64,000 bases of DNA. Source: Gemella haemolysans. Lineage in GTDB: Bacteria; Bacillota; Bacilli; Staphylococcales; Gemellaceae. The stretch lies in NCBI RefSeq assembly GCF_012273215.1, contig NZ_CP050965.1, forward strand, positions 1,472,541 to 1,536,540, in the 5' to 3' direction. The translations under genes were made by a program, and so were the position numbers. Below are positions 26,245 through 34,459 of the stretch, one piece after another. Position 1 is the first letter of the stretch; each line of letters opens with the position of its first letter. The notes under the pieces were generated by a model, which saw only the letters and a list, made by a program, of their open reading frames with translations, was not told the DNA's origin and ran no database searches.

Positions 26245-26273
26245 AAAAGTATTATTTAGTTTTTTAATGTAAA
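26245..26273. repeat. Right attachment core (att) repeat
   Basis: Perfect 29-bp copy of 12759-12787. An inverted repeat GATACTATT/AATAGTATC (26186-26194, 26230-26238) lies just inside it. Confidence 0.85.
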
Positions 26274-26274
26274 A

Positions 26275-26316
26275 TAGACAACCAACAGATAGTAATTTTC
26301 ATCTGTTAATTGTCTA
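26275..26316 (-). terminator. Hairpin downstream of the interrupted surface-protein gene
   Basis: TAGACAA..AACAGAT pairs with ATCTGTT..TTGTCTA, with a T-rich exit on the minus strand that runs into the att core. In the uninterrupted chromosome it would separate this gene from the selD promoter. Confidence 0.55.
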
Positions 26317-26328
26317 TAATTTTATTTA

Positions 26329-27600
26329 TTATTTTTTAAAACTTACGTGAACGTGGTCATAGTGGTTCGCAGTTACTCCACCACGGTCAGGCATAATATT
26401 CCATGTATTGGCTGGTCCATAGATATTATTTTGTGTCATATAGTATTTTTGTTTCCAGATAATGTAATAAACCCCAAGTTCATCCATGTGCTTAGTTAAA
26501 TACTCCGCAAGTTGATCACCTTGTGCTGAGTTTACAGGCACCATGAAGTCTACAGCCATACCTTAGTTATGTCCGTGACCAGTTCCATCATCATCACCCG
26601 CTCTAAATAGTGAGAAGCTCTTAATTCCAAATTTTTTCGCTAAAGCTACTTTCATTTTTTTAGTATGTGGAGTTAAACCATTCATCGCAGGATCTGCTAA
26701 TTCTGCAGCAGTTACTTCTGGTAATCCTCCAGCTACTGTAGTTGTTTGTTTTGCTTCAGCTGCTTTTTTAGCTTCGGCTTCTTTCGCTACTTTTGCCTTC
26801 GCTTCAGCTTCTTTTGCTGCTTTTGCTTCTGTTTCTTGTTTTAATTTAGCGTCAGCCGCTGCTTTTGCTTCTGCTGTTTTCTTAGCTTCTGCTTCTTTCG
26901 CTACTTTTGCTTTCGCATCCGTTTCTTGTTTTAATCTAGCATCTTCAGTTGCTTTTGTTTCTGCTGCTTTCTTAGCTTCTGCTTCTTTTGCTGCTTTTAC
27001 TTTTGCATCTGCTTCTTGTTTTGCTTTTGCATCCGCTACTGCTTTTGCTTCAGCTGCTTTCTTAGCTTTTGCTTCTTCTTTAGCTTTTTGTTCAGCTGTT
27101 ACTTCTCTCTTCTCAGCAAGTTGATCTAAAGTTGTTTTCTTTTCAGTATTTTTATCTACTGGCTTAGTCGCTTGTTCTTGAGAATCAGCAACCTCTACAT
27201 CATAGCTCACAACAGCGTTGAAAGTGTGATCCCCTAAAGTTACAACAGATTTAACAGTTTCTCTTTTAACTGCAGTATGTGGTAATTTTCTAGTAGGTAC
27301 ATCAGCATTTATGTCGATTTCATACTCTACTACTTCTCCTACTTTAATAGTCTCTTTTTTAACTACATATTCTTTTCTATCTTCTGTAGTTACTCGTGCA
27401 ACTACATTAGTAACATTTTTAGCTGTTGTAAGTTTCACATAGTAGTGTCCATCTTTTTCATAAACACTAGCTTTTACATCTTTTTTATTAACATTAACTG
27501 CTGCATTATTAACTTCATTGGCAACTGTAACTGCTCCAGATGCTCCAACTAATAATACTAACCCTGTTAATATTCTTCTAGTCAATTTCGTCTTACTCAT
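26329..27600 (-). pseudogene. Secreted cell-wall peptidase-like protein interrupted by in-frame TAA
   Basis: The ATG at 27600 has AGGAG and begins MSKTKLTRRILTGLVLLVGASG, a signal peptide. A beta-rich domain (about 25-140) follows, then a long Lys/Ala/Glu coiled-coil repeat (AKEAEAKKAAEAK type). The C-terminal domain reads ...TGHGHN, then TAA at 26563-26565, then in the same frame GMAVDFMVPVN...HYDHVHVSF to 26329. The H/D pattern (GxAxDF, HYDHVH) fits the ARB_07466-like/VldE zinc-peptidase-type domain. The stop separates its two metal-site segments, so the product is probably non-functional. TAA is one base from TTA (Leu). Confidence 0.8.
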
Positions 27601-27631
27601 TAAATTTCTCCTAAAATTTATTGTTGAGTCA

Positions 27632-27660
27632 ATTATATCTAATTTACGTATTTTAATCAA
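27632..27660 (-). promoter_or_regulatory. Promoter of the first MSKTK-type gene
   Basis: TTGATT, 17 bases, TATAAT on the minus strand, about 30 bases before the ribosome site. The same promoter is repeated exactly ahead of the second gene (29336-29364). Confidence 0.8.
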
Positions 27661-27694
27661 TAGAATTTCTGATTTGTAATAAACCCCAACTTTC

Positions 27695-27711
27695 ATTACA
27701 TTTTCGTTACA
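27695..27711 (-). promoter_or_regulatory. WalR-like box
   Basis: TGTAACGAAAATGTAAT on the minus strand fits the WalR/VicR consensus of two TGTWAH hexamers separated by five bases. It lies about 35 bases upstream of the -35. Confidence 0.65.
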
Positions 27712-27812
27712 ACTTTTTATTAAATCACATTAGCATTAGAATAAGTTTTAATAGGGTATAATTAGTTACAATTGTAGATGAGTATGACAATAATATCTTC
27801 AAATTGTAATAT

Positions 27813-27878
27813 AAAAAACTAACTAACATCTAATTTTAGAAATCTAATTAGATTTTCTATAATCTTGATGTTAGTTAG
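27813..27878 (-). terminator. Large hairpin terminator of the CAP-domain gene
   Basis: CTAACTAACATC pairs perfectly with GATGTTAGTTAG across a 36-base loop, with T6 on the minus-strand exit. The 27601-27903 gap otherwise holds the promoter and WalR-like box. The same structure lies at 29516-29584. Confidence 0.65.
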
Positions 27879-27903
27879 CTTAATATATTTAGTTTAGTAT
27901 TTT

Positions 27904-29304
27904 TTATTTACCATTTAGAAAAACTTTTGTTGATCCATCTAAATATTTACCTGGTTTTGGAGTAGTTCCATTAAACGCTCCACTAGAGCTTTGGTGTTGT
28001 ACAAGATATACTTGACCATTTTTTATAGTTACTCCCGCACCTACATCTTTAGCAGTTGCATCTAATAAAGTATTTCTGTGCCCATATGGATATGCCGCAA
28101 CTACATTACCTATTTCTTTGAATAAAATATCAAATAATTGTTGTGCAACTTGTTCAGGTGTTCCCGAATCACTAGTTATTGCAATATTTGCTAAAATGTA
28201 GTTAGCATATCCTGCCGCTCTTGCCGCATTTGTTTCATATTGAATTGATCCATTTGGTCCATGAATATTCCCGTCAATTGCACGTGTTGTTACATCTGAA
28301 CTTCTAAATTTAGAAGAAGAATTTAATGCTGCATTTTCAGATAAAGCTGGTAATCCATTAATGCTTCTTAATTGTGCAACTTTCGCTAAGAATGCTTTTC
28401 TTATTTGCTCTTCTCTAGTTCCTGCTGTTGGTGTTGCAGGTGTTTGTTGTTTTGCTTTTTCAGCTTCGGCTTCTTTTGCTGCTTTTGCTTTTGCCTCTGC
28501 TTCTTTAGCTGCTTTTAGTTCTGCAACTTTCTTAGCTTCTGCTTCTTTAGCTGCTTTTGCTTCTACTTCTTGTTTTACTTTAGCATCAGTCGCTGCTTTC
28601 GCGTCCGCTTCTTGTTTTATTTTAGCGTCAGCTGCTGCTTTTGCTTCTGCTTCTTTCTTAGCTTCTGCTTCTTTAGCTGCTTTTGCTTCTGCTTCTTGTT
28701 TTAATTTAACGTCAGCCGCTGCTTTTGCTTCTGCTTCTTTCGTCGCTTTTACTTCAGCTGCTTTCTTAGCTTCTGCTTCTTCTTTAGCTTTTTGTTCAGC
28801 TGTTACTTCTCTCTTCTCAGCAAGTTGATCTAAAGTTGTTTTCTTTTCAGTATTTTTATCTACTGGCTTAGTCGCTTGTTCTTGAGAATCAGCAACCTCT
28901 ACATCATAGCTCACAACAGCGTTGAAAGTGTGATCCCCTAAAGTTACAACAGATTTAACAGTTTCTCTTTTAACTGCAGTATGTGGTAATTTTCTAGTAG
29001 GTACATCAGCATTTATGTCGATTTCATACTCTACTACTTCTCCTACTTTAATAGTCTCTTTTTTAACTACATATTCTTTTCTATCTTCTGTAGTTACTCG
29101 TGCAACTACATTAGTAACATTTTTAGCTGTTGTAAGTTTCACATAGTAGTGTCCATCTTTTTCATAAACACTAGCTTTTACATCTTTTTTATTAACATTA
29201 ACTGCTGCATTATTAACTTCATTGGCAACTGTAACTGCTCCAGATGCTCCAACTAATAATACTAACCCTGTTAATATTCTTCTAGTCAATTTCGTCTTAC
29301 TCAT
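27904..29304 (-). CDS. Secreted CAP-domain protein with KxAEA coiled-coil
   Basis: 466 residues from the ATG at 29304 (AGGAG). The signal peptide and beta-rich N-terminal domain are nearly identical to those of the interrupted neighbour. A Lys/Ala/Glu repeat stalk (about 150-310) follows. The C-terminal about 140 residues form a CAP/SCP domain (AFLAKVAQLRSINGLPALSEN..., HGPNGSIQYE, YGHRNTLLDATAKDVGAG). There is no LPxTG motif, so it is probably secreted or loosely wall-bound. Bacterial CAP proteins are often linked to the cell wall, but their function is not settled. Confidence 0.85.
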   Translation of the reverse strand: MSKTKLTRRILTGLVLLVGASGAVTVANEVNNAAVNVNKKDVKASVYEKDGHYYVKLTTAKNVTNVVARVTTEDRKEYVVKKETIKVGEVVEYEIDINADVPTRKLPHTAVKRETVKSVVTLGDHTFNAVVSYDVEVADSQEQATKPVDKNTEKKTTLDQLAEKREVTAEQKAKEEAEAKKAAEVKATKEAEAKAAADVKLKQEAEAKAAKEAEAKKEAEAKAAADAKIKQEADAKAATDAKVKQEVEAKAAKEAEAKKVAELKAAKEAEAKAKAAKEAEAEKAKQQTPATPTAGTREEQIRKAFLAKVAQLRSINGLPALSENAALNSSSKFRSSDVTTRAIDGNIHGPNGSIQYETNAARAAGYANYILANIAITSDSGTPEQVAQQLFDILFKEIGNVVAAYPYGHRNTLLDATAKDVGAGVTIKNGQVYLVQHQSSSGAFNGTTPKPGKYLDGSTKVFLNGK

Positions 29305-29335
29305 TAAATTTCTCCTAAAATTTATTGTTGAGTCA

Positions 29336-29364
29336 ATTATATCTAATTTACGTATTTTAATCAA
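29336..29364 (-). promoter_or_regulatory. Promoter of the CAP-domain gene
   Basis: Identical TTGATT-17-TATAAT copy, part of the duplicated leader. Confidence 0.8.
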
Positions 29365-29398
29365 TAGAATTTCTGATTTGTAATAATTCCCAATTTTC

Positions 29399-29415
29399 AT
29401 TACAATTTTGTTACA
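29399..29415 (-). promoter_or_regulatory. WalR-like box, second copy
   Basis: TGTAACAAAATTGTAAT on the minus strand: the two hexamers are kept while the spacer has changed relative to the first copy. Confidence 0.65.
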
Positions 29416-29515
29416 ACTTTTTATTTAATTATATTATTATTATAACGCGGTTTCACAGAATATAATTAGTTACAATTGTAGATATCAATAACACTAATGT
29501 CTTCAAATTGTAATA

Positions 29516-29584
29516 TAAAAAAGCTAACTAACATCTAACTTTAGAAATCTAATTAGACTTTCAAAATCTTGATGTTAGTTAGCT
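29516..29584 (-). terminator. Large hairpin terminator of the third surface gene
   Basis: GCTAACTAACATC (29523-29535) against GATGTTAGTTAGC (29571-29583), with a T-rich exit. The 29305-29605 gap otherwise contains the CAP gene leader. Confidence 0.65.
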
Positions 29585-29605
29585 TAATATTTTTAATTTT
29601 TTATC

Positions 29606-30997
29606 TTATACTGGTTGACCATTTCTGTAAATAGTATTTAATCCATCTAAATATTTACCTGCTTTTGGAGTAGTTCCATTAAATGCTCCATTAGAGCTTT
29701 GGTGTTGTACAAGATATACTTGACCATTTTTTATAGTCACTCCTGCACCTACATCTTTAGCAGTTGCATCTAATAAAGTATTTCTGTGTCCGTATGGATA
29801 TTTAGCTACTACATTACCTTTTTCTTTGAATAAGATATCAAATAATTGTTGTGCCACTTGCTCTGGTGTTCCAGAATCACTTGTTATTGCAATATTTGCT
29901 AAAATAGAGTTAAGATATCCTGCTGCTTTTGCCGCATCTTTTTCATATTGGATTGATCCATTTGGTCCGTGAATATTTCCATCGATTCCACGAGTTGTTA
30001 CATCAGCACTTCTATATTTTGAAGAAGAATTTAATGCTGCATTTTCTGATAAAGCTGGTAATCCATTAATATTTCTTAATTGCGCAACTTTTGCTAAGAA
30101 TGCTTTTCTTATTTGTTCTTCTCTACTTCCTGTTGCTGGTGCTGCTGGTGTTTGTTGTTTCGGTTTTTCAGCTTCTGTTTTTGTAGTTGTAGCTGCTTTT
30201 TCCTCTTTAACTGCTTGTTTTTTTGTTTCAGCAGCTTTAGTATCTTCTTTAGCTGGAGTCGCTACTGCACTTCTGTCTGTTCCAGCAACTGGTATTGTTG
30301 GTTTTTCAGCTAAATCAGCTGGTTTATCAGATGGTTTCTCATTGTCTGAAGTATTTGGTCTAGCAACAGTTGTTTCAGCTGCTTTTGGAGCTTCAACTGG
30401 TTTTACATCTTCTGCAGGTTTAGTTGTATTTTCTGCAGGAGCTGTTGCTACTGGTTGTTCTGATTTAGTTGCAGCTTCATTTCCTTTTTCTTCATTATTA
30501 GTAGATGAAGCTGTTGGAGTTTCAGCCGCAGGAGGGTTAACAACTTTTTTATTTTCCTCTTGTTTTGCTTTTACTTCATCAGTTGCGATTTCATAACGAA
30601 CATTAATATTAAAAGTATGTGTTCCTACTTTGTTAACTGCAGTAAATCCTTCTCTTTTAACTTCTGTACTAGGTAGTTTTCTTGTTGGAGCTTTCGCTGT
30701 CATATCTAATTCTACTACAACTTCTTCCCCAGCTTTAATAAGATCTTTTTTTAATACAAACTCAGATTTAGTTTCAGTTGTAATACGAGCAATAACATTT
30801 GCTACTTCTTTATCTGCTACTAGTTTTGTATAATAATGACCATTTAATTCATATACTTTTGCTTTTACGCTAGCTTTATTTACATCAACAGCTGCAGTCT
30901 TAACTTCAACTGCATTTGTTGGTAATGATGTTATACCTGTTAATAATACTAATCCTGTTAAAACTTTACTCGTTAACTTTATACCTTGTTTTTTCAT
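29606..30997 (-). CDS. Secreted CAP-domain protein, third paralogue
   Basis: 463 residues. Signal peptide MKKQGIKLTSKVLTGLVLLTG, an N-terminal beta-rich domain related to those of the two neighbours (VDVNKASVKAKVYELNGHYYTKL), then a disordered Pro/Ala/Thr/Lys-rich linker instead of the KxAEA stalk, and a C-terminal CAP domain almost identical to that of the previous gene. It ends without a sorting signal. Its promoter is TTGATA-17-TATAAT with TGTTAC-like elements upstream that fit the WalR box only loosely. The array suggests repeated domain swapping among secreted proteins. Confidence 0.85.
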   Translation of the reverse strand: MKKQGIKLTSKVLTGLVLLTGITSLPTNAVEVKTAAVDVNKASVKAKVYELNGHYYTKLVADKEVANVIARITTETKSEFVLKKDLIKAGEEVVVELDMTAKAPTRKLPSTEVKREGFTAVNKVGTHTFNINVRYEIATDEVKAKQEENKKVVNPPAAETPTASSTNNEEKGNEAATKSEQPVATAPAENTTKPAEDVKPVEAPKAAETTVARPNTSDNEKPSDKPADLAEKPTIPVAGTDRSAVATPAKEDTKAAETKKQAVKEEKAATTTKTEAEKPKQQTPAAPATGSREEQIRKAFLAKVAQLRNINGLPALSENAALNSSSKYRSADVTTRGIDGNIHGPNGSIQYEKDAAKAAGYLNSILANIAITSDSGTPEQVAQQLFDILFKEKGNVVAKYPYGHRNTLLDATAKDVGAGVTIKNGQVYLVQHQSSNGAFNGTTPKAGKYLDGLNTIYRNGQPV

Positions 30998-31345
30998 TGA
31001 TATATTCTCCTTATTTCATCGAAATCGTTTTAATTCTTAATTTAATAATTACTTCTACTTAATTATAATCATTCTAAATTTTATTATCAATAGATTTTGT
31101 ATTTTGTAATACAAAATACATTTTGTAACAATTTAGAAATATTTAAAAATGAAGATAATAATTCAAATCAATGCAAACAACTTAATTACTTTATTTTTAT
31201 TAGTTACTTTTAACTTCCATTTCTTTTGAAAATAAGAATTATTGTTCAAAAACGCTATTAAATTAATTTTTCAGATATTTATTAAATCTTTTTACTTAAA
31301 ACTAAATTTAAAGTATATTTAAGGCTCAAGACTTATAATGTATTC

Positions 31346-31424
31346 ATAACTAGTAAATAGTTATAAACTTCATAAACTTTCCTTTTCTATAAGAGACCGA
31401 GACAAATGTGCTCGGTTTTTTTTG
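31346..31424 (+). ncRNA. Candidate small RNA with C/U-rich single-stranded tract
   Basis: A TATAAT (31334-31339) is followed by an AACTA/TAGTT hairpin, the unpaired CTTTCCTTTTCT, and an ACCGAG-acaaatgtg-CTCGGT terminator with T8. The C/U tract could pair with Shine-Dalgarno sequences. The -35 is weak. The 30998-31460 gap otherwise holds only the promoter region of the third surface gene. Confidence 0.4.
31396..31424 (+). terminator. Strong plus-strand terminator
   Basis: ACCGAG/CTCGGT with an eight-base T tail; no annotated plus-strand gene precedes it. Confidence 0.8.
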
Positions 31425-31460
31425 TTTGCAAAGAAGGATAGAAGCTGATTTCATCAACTC

Positions 31461-32192
31461 CTATCCTTCTTTATTATAATATATATCCTCTTCTAAAATC
31501 TTACTTTGTTTGATTATTAATTCAGATTCTTCTATTACTACTATATTTAATTTACCTCCATAAACACAGCCACCATCAATATTTATTCGATTATCTTTTA
31601 TTTCATAATAAGGATCTTCTTTAACAGGGCTGTGTCCATGAAATACTTTTTTATTATATTTCATCTCACTTGTTAAAAATGGTTCTCTTATCCAAACCAT
31701 GTCACGATGTGTTTGATTCCAAAAGTTTTTATTAAAATCTACACCAGCATGCACAAAGTAATAATCTTCACTCTCGTACCTCGTAGGCAGATTTTGCAAC
31801 CATTTTCTTAGATTTTTTTTATCTCTAGCAAATTTTTGAAAGTATTCTCTTCGTGATTCCGTTGTTGCTTCTGGATAAAAAGACTGTAATGTTGTTAATC
31901 CATTATTTCTAAAATAGTGGTTTTGTCTTTTTGAAGATGTATTGTCATACATTGCTTCTTTTATCGCTAAATTAAACATGTCTTCATGATTTCCCAATAA
32001 AACTACATGTTGTTTGTGAGCTTTTTGTAAATTATAAAAATATTCCCAAACTAATTTGGTGTTCCTACCTCTATCACACATATCGCCTAAACAAATTAGT
32101 TTATCTTTATTACTGTTGAATTCTACTTCGTCTAGTAGTTTATTCATCGTATAAAAACATCCATGTATATCTGAAATTACTATTGTTCTCAT
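31461..32192 (-). CDS. PPP-family metallophosphatase (ApaH/Ser-Thr phosphatase-like)
   Basis: 243 residues with the three PPP metal motifs SDIHG (7-11), GDMCDRG and GNHED, and later HAGVDF and HGHSPV. Such small cytoplasmic enzymes dephosphorylate dinucleoside polyphosphates or phosphoproteins; the substrate is not determined by sequence. It stands alone between intergenic regions. Confidence 0.85.
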   Translation of the reverse strand: MRTIVISDIHGCFYTMNKLLDEVEFNSNKDKLICLGDMCDRGRNTKLVWEYFYNLQKAHKQHVVLLGNHEDMFNLAIKEAMYDNTSSKRQNHYFRNNGLTTLQSFYPEATTESRREYFQKFARDKKNLRKWLQNLPTRYESEDYYFVHAGVDFNKNFWNQTHRDMVWIREPFLTSEMKYNKKVFHGHSPVKEDPYYEIKDNRINIDGGCVYGGKLNIVVIEESELIIKQSKILEEDIYYNKEG

Positions 32193-32384
32193 AAAAACAC
32201 CTACTTCTTCATTTAATTCTTATATCTATAATAATAGAAAATAACTATAATGTAAATAGTATTGTTTTATTAACACTATTGAATTACATCGTTTACAATT
32301 TAATGCTTATTCTATAGGATATCATTTTTAATTAAACTTTTCACATGATATAATATTAGTAAATTACTATGAAAGGCGCAGCTT

Positions 32385-33218
32385 ATGGAGAATAATTTAC
32401 TTTGTTTTAAACGTACTTCAAACCTTACTGCTCTATCTCTTCCAAAAACCTATAGAGAGGGATTTTATACTAAACAAGGTGTTTGGACTAAGATGATAAT
32501 AGTTAAAGGAAAAATGAAATTAAGCTTTCTAGATATAGAGAACAGCGTAATTAAACAGTGTTCTTTAAATAAAAATAGTGAAATTAGTCTCATTGAACCA
32601 GAAAGCATATTTAGAATTCATCCTAATTCTACTGACCTACAGTTTCACCTAGAGTTTTACTGTACAGCTGAGAATTACTTTTTTAACAAGTACGACCTAA
32701 GTCCGGCTCATCCGGAAATTGTTGCTGCAATGAAATACATAAAACCTTGCAAAACGTTAGACTTAGGTGCAGGTCAAGGAAAAAATTCATTATACCTTTC
32801 TTCATTAGATTTTAAAATTACTGCGGTCGATATTGATGCGAAATTCTTACAAGATCTTGCCGACATATCAATTAAAGAAAAGCTAAATCTTAATGTTTTT
32901 AAACACGATATCGTTGAAGCAAATATAAAGGATACATATGACTTTATATTCGCTACTGATGTATTTATGTATTTGAATCCAACAAGGATACACAGCATTA
33001 TTGCTAATATAAAAAAACAAACTAATGATGGTGGATATAACTTGATTGTGAGCGCATTAAACAAAGCAGGTCATAGATGCCCTCCATTCCCATTTACTTT
33101 TATCGAAGGTGAGTTAAAAAACTATTATAATGACTGGAAGATAATTAAATATAATGAAAATCTTTCCGCTTCTCCTTACCCATACGCTATAATTCTTGCT
33201 CAAAAAATATCAGAATAA
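32385..33218 (+). CDS. tehB: TehB-type SAM-dependent methyltransferase, cupin fused (copy 1)
   Basis: 277 residues. The N-terminal about 95 residues resemble the DUF1971 cupin seen in Haemophilus-type TehB (LCFKRTSNLTALSLPKTYREGF...), and the C-terminal part is a class I methyltransferase with CKTLDLGAGQGKNSLYLSS (SAM motif I). TehB proteins methylate oxyanions such as tellurite and selenite. A second copy lies 1.2 kb downstream. It ends in a terminator shared with the convergent GNAT gene. The promoter has an extended -10 (TGATATAAT). Confidence 0.85.
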   Translation: MENNLLCFKRTSNLTALSLPKTYREGFYTKQGVWTKMIIVKGKMKLSFLDIENSVIKQCSLNKNSEISLIEPESIFRIHPNSTDLQFHLEFYCTAENYFFNKYDLSPAHPEIVAAMKYIKPCKTLDLGAGQGKNSLYLSSLDFKITAVDIDAKFLQDLADISIKEKLNLNVFKHDIVEANIKDTYDFIFATDVFMYLNPTRIHSIIANIKKQTNDGGYNLIVSALNKAGHRCPPFPFTFIEGELKNYYNDWKIIKYNENLSASPYPYAIILAQKISE

Positions 33219-33225
33219 AAACTAT

Positions 33226-33266
33226 CCCCACAAGAATATTCAAATTTTCTTGTGGGGCTCTTTTTC
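33226..33266 (+). terminator. Terminator after tehB copy 1
   Basis: CCCCACAAGAA paired with TTCTTGTGGGG, T5 exit on the plus strand. Confidence 0.8.
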
Positions 33267-33769
33267 TATTCAATATTCTCTCTAATATCTTTTTGGTACC
33301 ATACAACGTCATACCAACGATTAAATTTATAACCTACTTTTTCAAAGTGAGCTACTTTTCTAAATCCTCTCTTCTCATGAAATGATACACTACCTTCATC
33401 AGGATATGCTATACACGATGTTAATCTGCATATTCCTCTATCGTAAAGTTGTTTTTCAAGTTCACTATACAACTTCTCTCCAACACCTTTTCCACGAGCC
33501 TTTTCATCTAAATAAATCGTAATTTCAGCTGTCCATTTGTATGCTTCTTTCGGATAAAACTCACTAGCATATGCGTATCCTAATAAATCATCTCCTTCTT
33601 CAGCTACCAAAAATGGATAACTTTGAATTGATTTTGAGATTTTTTCTTCGAATTCGTGTACACTTGGTACAGTACAATCAAAAGTAATAGCCGTATGTTC
33701 AACATATGGTCTATAAATATTTACTAAATTTTCGGCATCTTGTAATTCAACCGTTCTAACATTTACCAT
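33266..33769 (-). CDS. GNAT acetyltransferase, phosphinothricin-acetyltransferase-like
   Basis: 167 residues with the PAT/YwnH pattern: IYRPYVEHTAITFD near the start, TAEITIYLDEKARGKGVGEKLYSEL for acetyl-CoA binding, and SFHEKRGFRKVAHFEKVGYKFNRWYDVVW at the end. Relatives acetylate small amines such as methionine sulfoximine or phosphinothricin. Cytoplasmic, probably monocistronic. Confidence 0.85.
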   Translation of the reverse strand: MVNVRTVELQDAENLVNIYRPYVEHTAITFDCTVPSVHEFEEKISKSIQSYPFLVAEEGDDLLGYAYASEFYPKEAYKWTAEITIYLDEKARGKGVGEKLYSELEKQLYDRGICRLTSCIAYPDEGSVSFHEKRGFRKVAHFEKVGYKFNRWYDVVWYQKDIRENIE

Positions 33770-33840
33770 TACTTATCTCCTTAAAACTTACTTCCTATAA
33801 CTTCGTATAATTAAAATTATTTCCATAAGTGTTCATTCTT

Positions 33841-34299
33841 TTATAGATTTTCTTTCTTTATTTTTTCTAACAAAGCTGTGCATCCTTTAGTTACATCTTT
33901 AAATGTTGTTTTGAAGTCTCCTGTATACCACGGGTCGTCTATAATTCTATCTTCTCCAGCGTATTCTAGTAATTTTTTAACCTCACCAGCGTTTCTTCCT
34001 GCGATAAATTTCTTAATATTTTCTATATTACTATCATCCATTCCTACGATATAGTCTGCTTCTAAGTCATCATCGTTAAGAATACGAGAATACATTCCCT
34101 CTACTCCAATTCCAATTTTAGCAAGCTCTTTTCTAGTTCCACTATGAACAGGATTACCGTGTTCCCAACTACTAGTTGCTGCTGAATCTATTTGAATTTT
34201 TTCGCTTAGTCCTTCTTTTTCTACCATATCTCTAAATATTACTTCTGCCATAGGTGAACGACAGATATTTCCTAAACAAACAAATAATACTTTTACCAT
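33841..34299 (-). CDS. Low-molecular-weight protein-tyrosine phosphatase
   Basis: 152 residues. Active-site loop VCLGNICRSP gives C8-x5-R14, and the general-acid aspartate lies in IIDDPWYTGDF. Starts at ATG 34299. Of the YfkJ-like cytoplasmic group rather than the capsule (Wzb) group, judged from isolation from any polysaccharide genes. Confidence 0.93.
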   Translation of the reverse strand: MVKVLFVCLGNICRSPMAEVIFRDMVEKEGLSEKIQIDSAATSSWEHGNPVHSGTRKELAKIGIGVEGMYSRILNDDDLEADYIVGMDDSNIENIKKFIAGRNAGEVKKLLEYAGEDRIIDDPWYTGDFKTTFKDVTKGCTALLEKIKKENL

Positions 34300-34459
34300 T
34301 TTTTCATTACCTCATTAATAATTAGTTTCTATTTTATTATAACATAAAGAGCTAAAATCGACATAATAAAGACATAAGCTCTTAACTCTCCTATTATTTA
34401 ATTTTTATATTTTACGTGATATAATTAACTTAAACTTAGTCGTTAATAAGGAGATTAAA

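Larger units (their letters stand above)
12759..26273. mobile_element. 13.5-kb integrated element, phage-satellite/PICI-like
   Basis: Bounded by a 29-bp perfect direct repeat (12759-12787 and 26245-26273). In order it holds: tyrosine integrase, Fic protein and long XRE repressor (minus); Cro-like regulator, iteron array, Rha-like protein, small membrane protein, excisionase-like protein, two unknown proteins, small tyrosine recombinase, primase-helicase, origin-like region, two small unknown proteins (plus); then about 2 kb with small-RNA-like units. I find no terminase, capsid, tail, lysis or conjugation genes. The leftward int/repressor and rightward xis/primase/ori plan is that of Gram-positive phage-inducible islands. 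An alternative is a degenerate prophage. Confidence 0.8.
27061..29424. repeat. Direct repeat of about 650 bp: 27061-27720 and 28765-29424
   Basis: The two copies, 1,704 bases apart, cover leader, promoter, signal peptide and N-terminal domain. They are essentially identical from the stalk start to the promoter and diverge only near the outer edge. Confidence 0.85.

Noticed and set aside
26563-26565. TAA stop read as recoding for selenocysteine
   Set aside because: Sec is inserted at UGA only. TAA here is a normal stop, so a nonsense mutation, sequencing error or readthrough are the alternatives.
26740-28760. Regular short DNA repeats in the stalk regions that could suggest a CRISPR array
   Set aside because: They encode an in-frame Lys/Ala/Glu coiled coil, have no constant repeat with unique spacers of fixed length, and no cas genes are nearby.
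28361-28828. Open plus-strand frame of 155 codons rich in Ala/Ser/Phe
   Set aside because: It is the antisense of the KxAEA stalk repeats of the CAP-domain gene, with no ribosome site and a repeat-generated composition.
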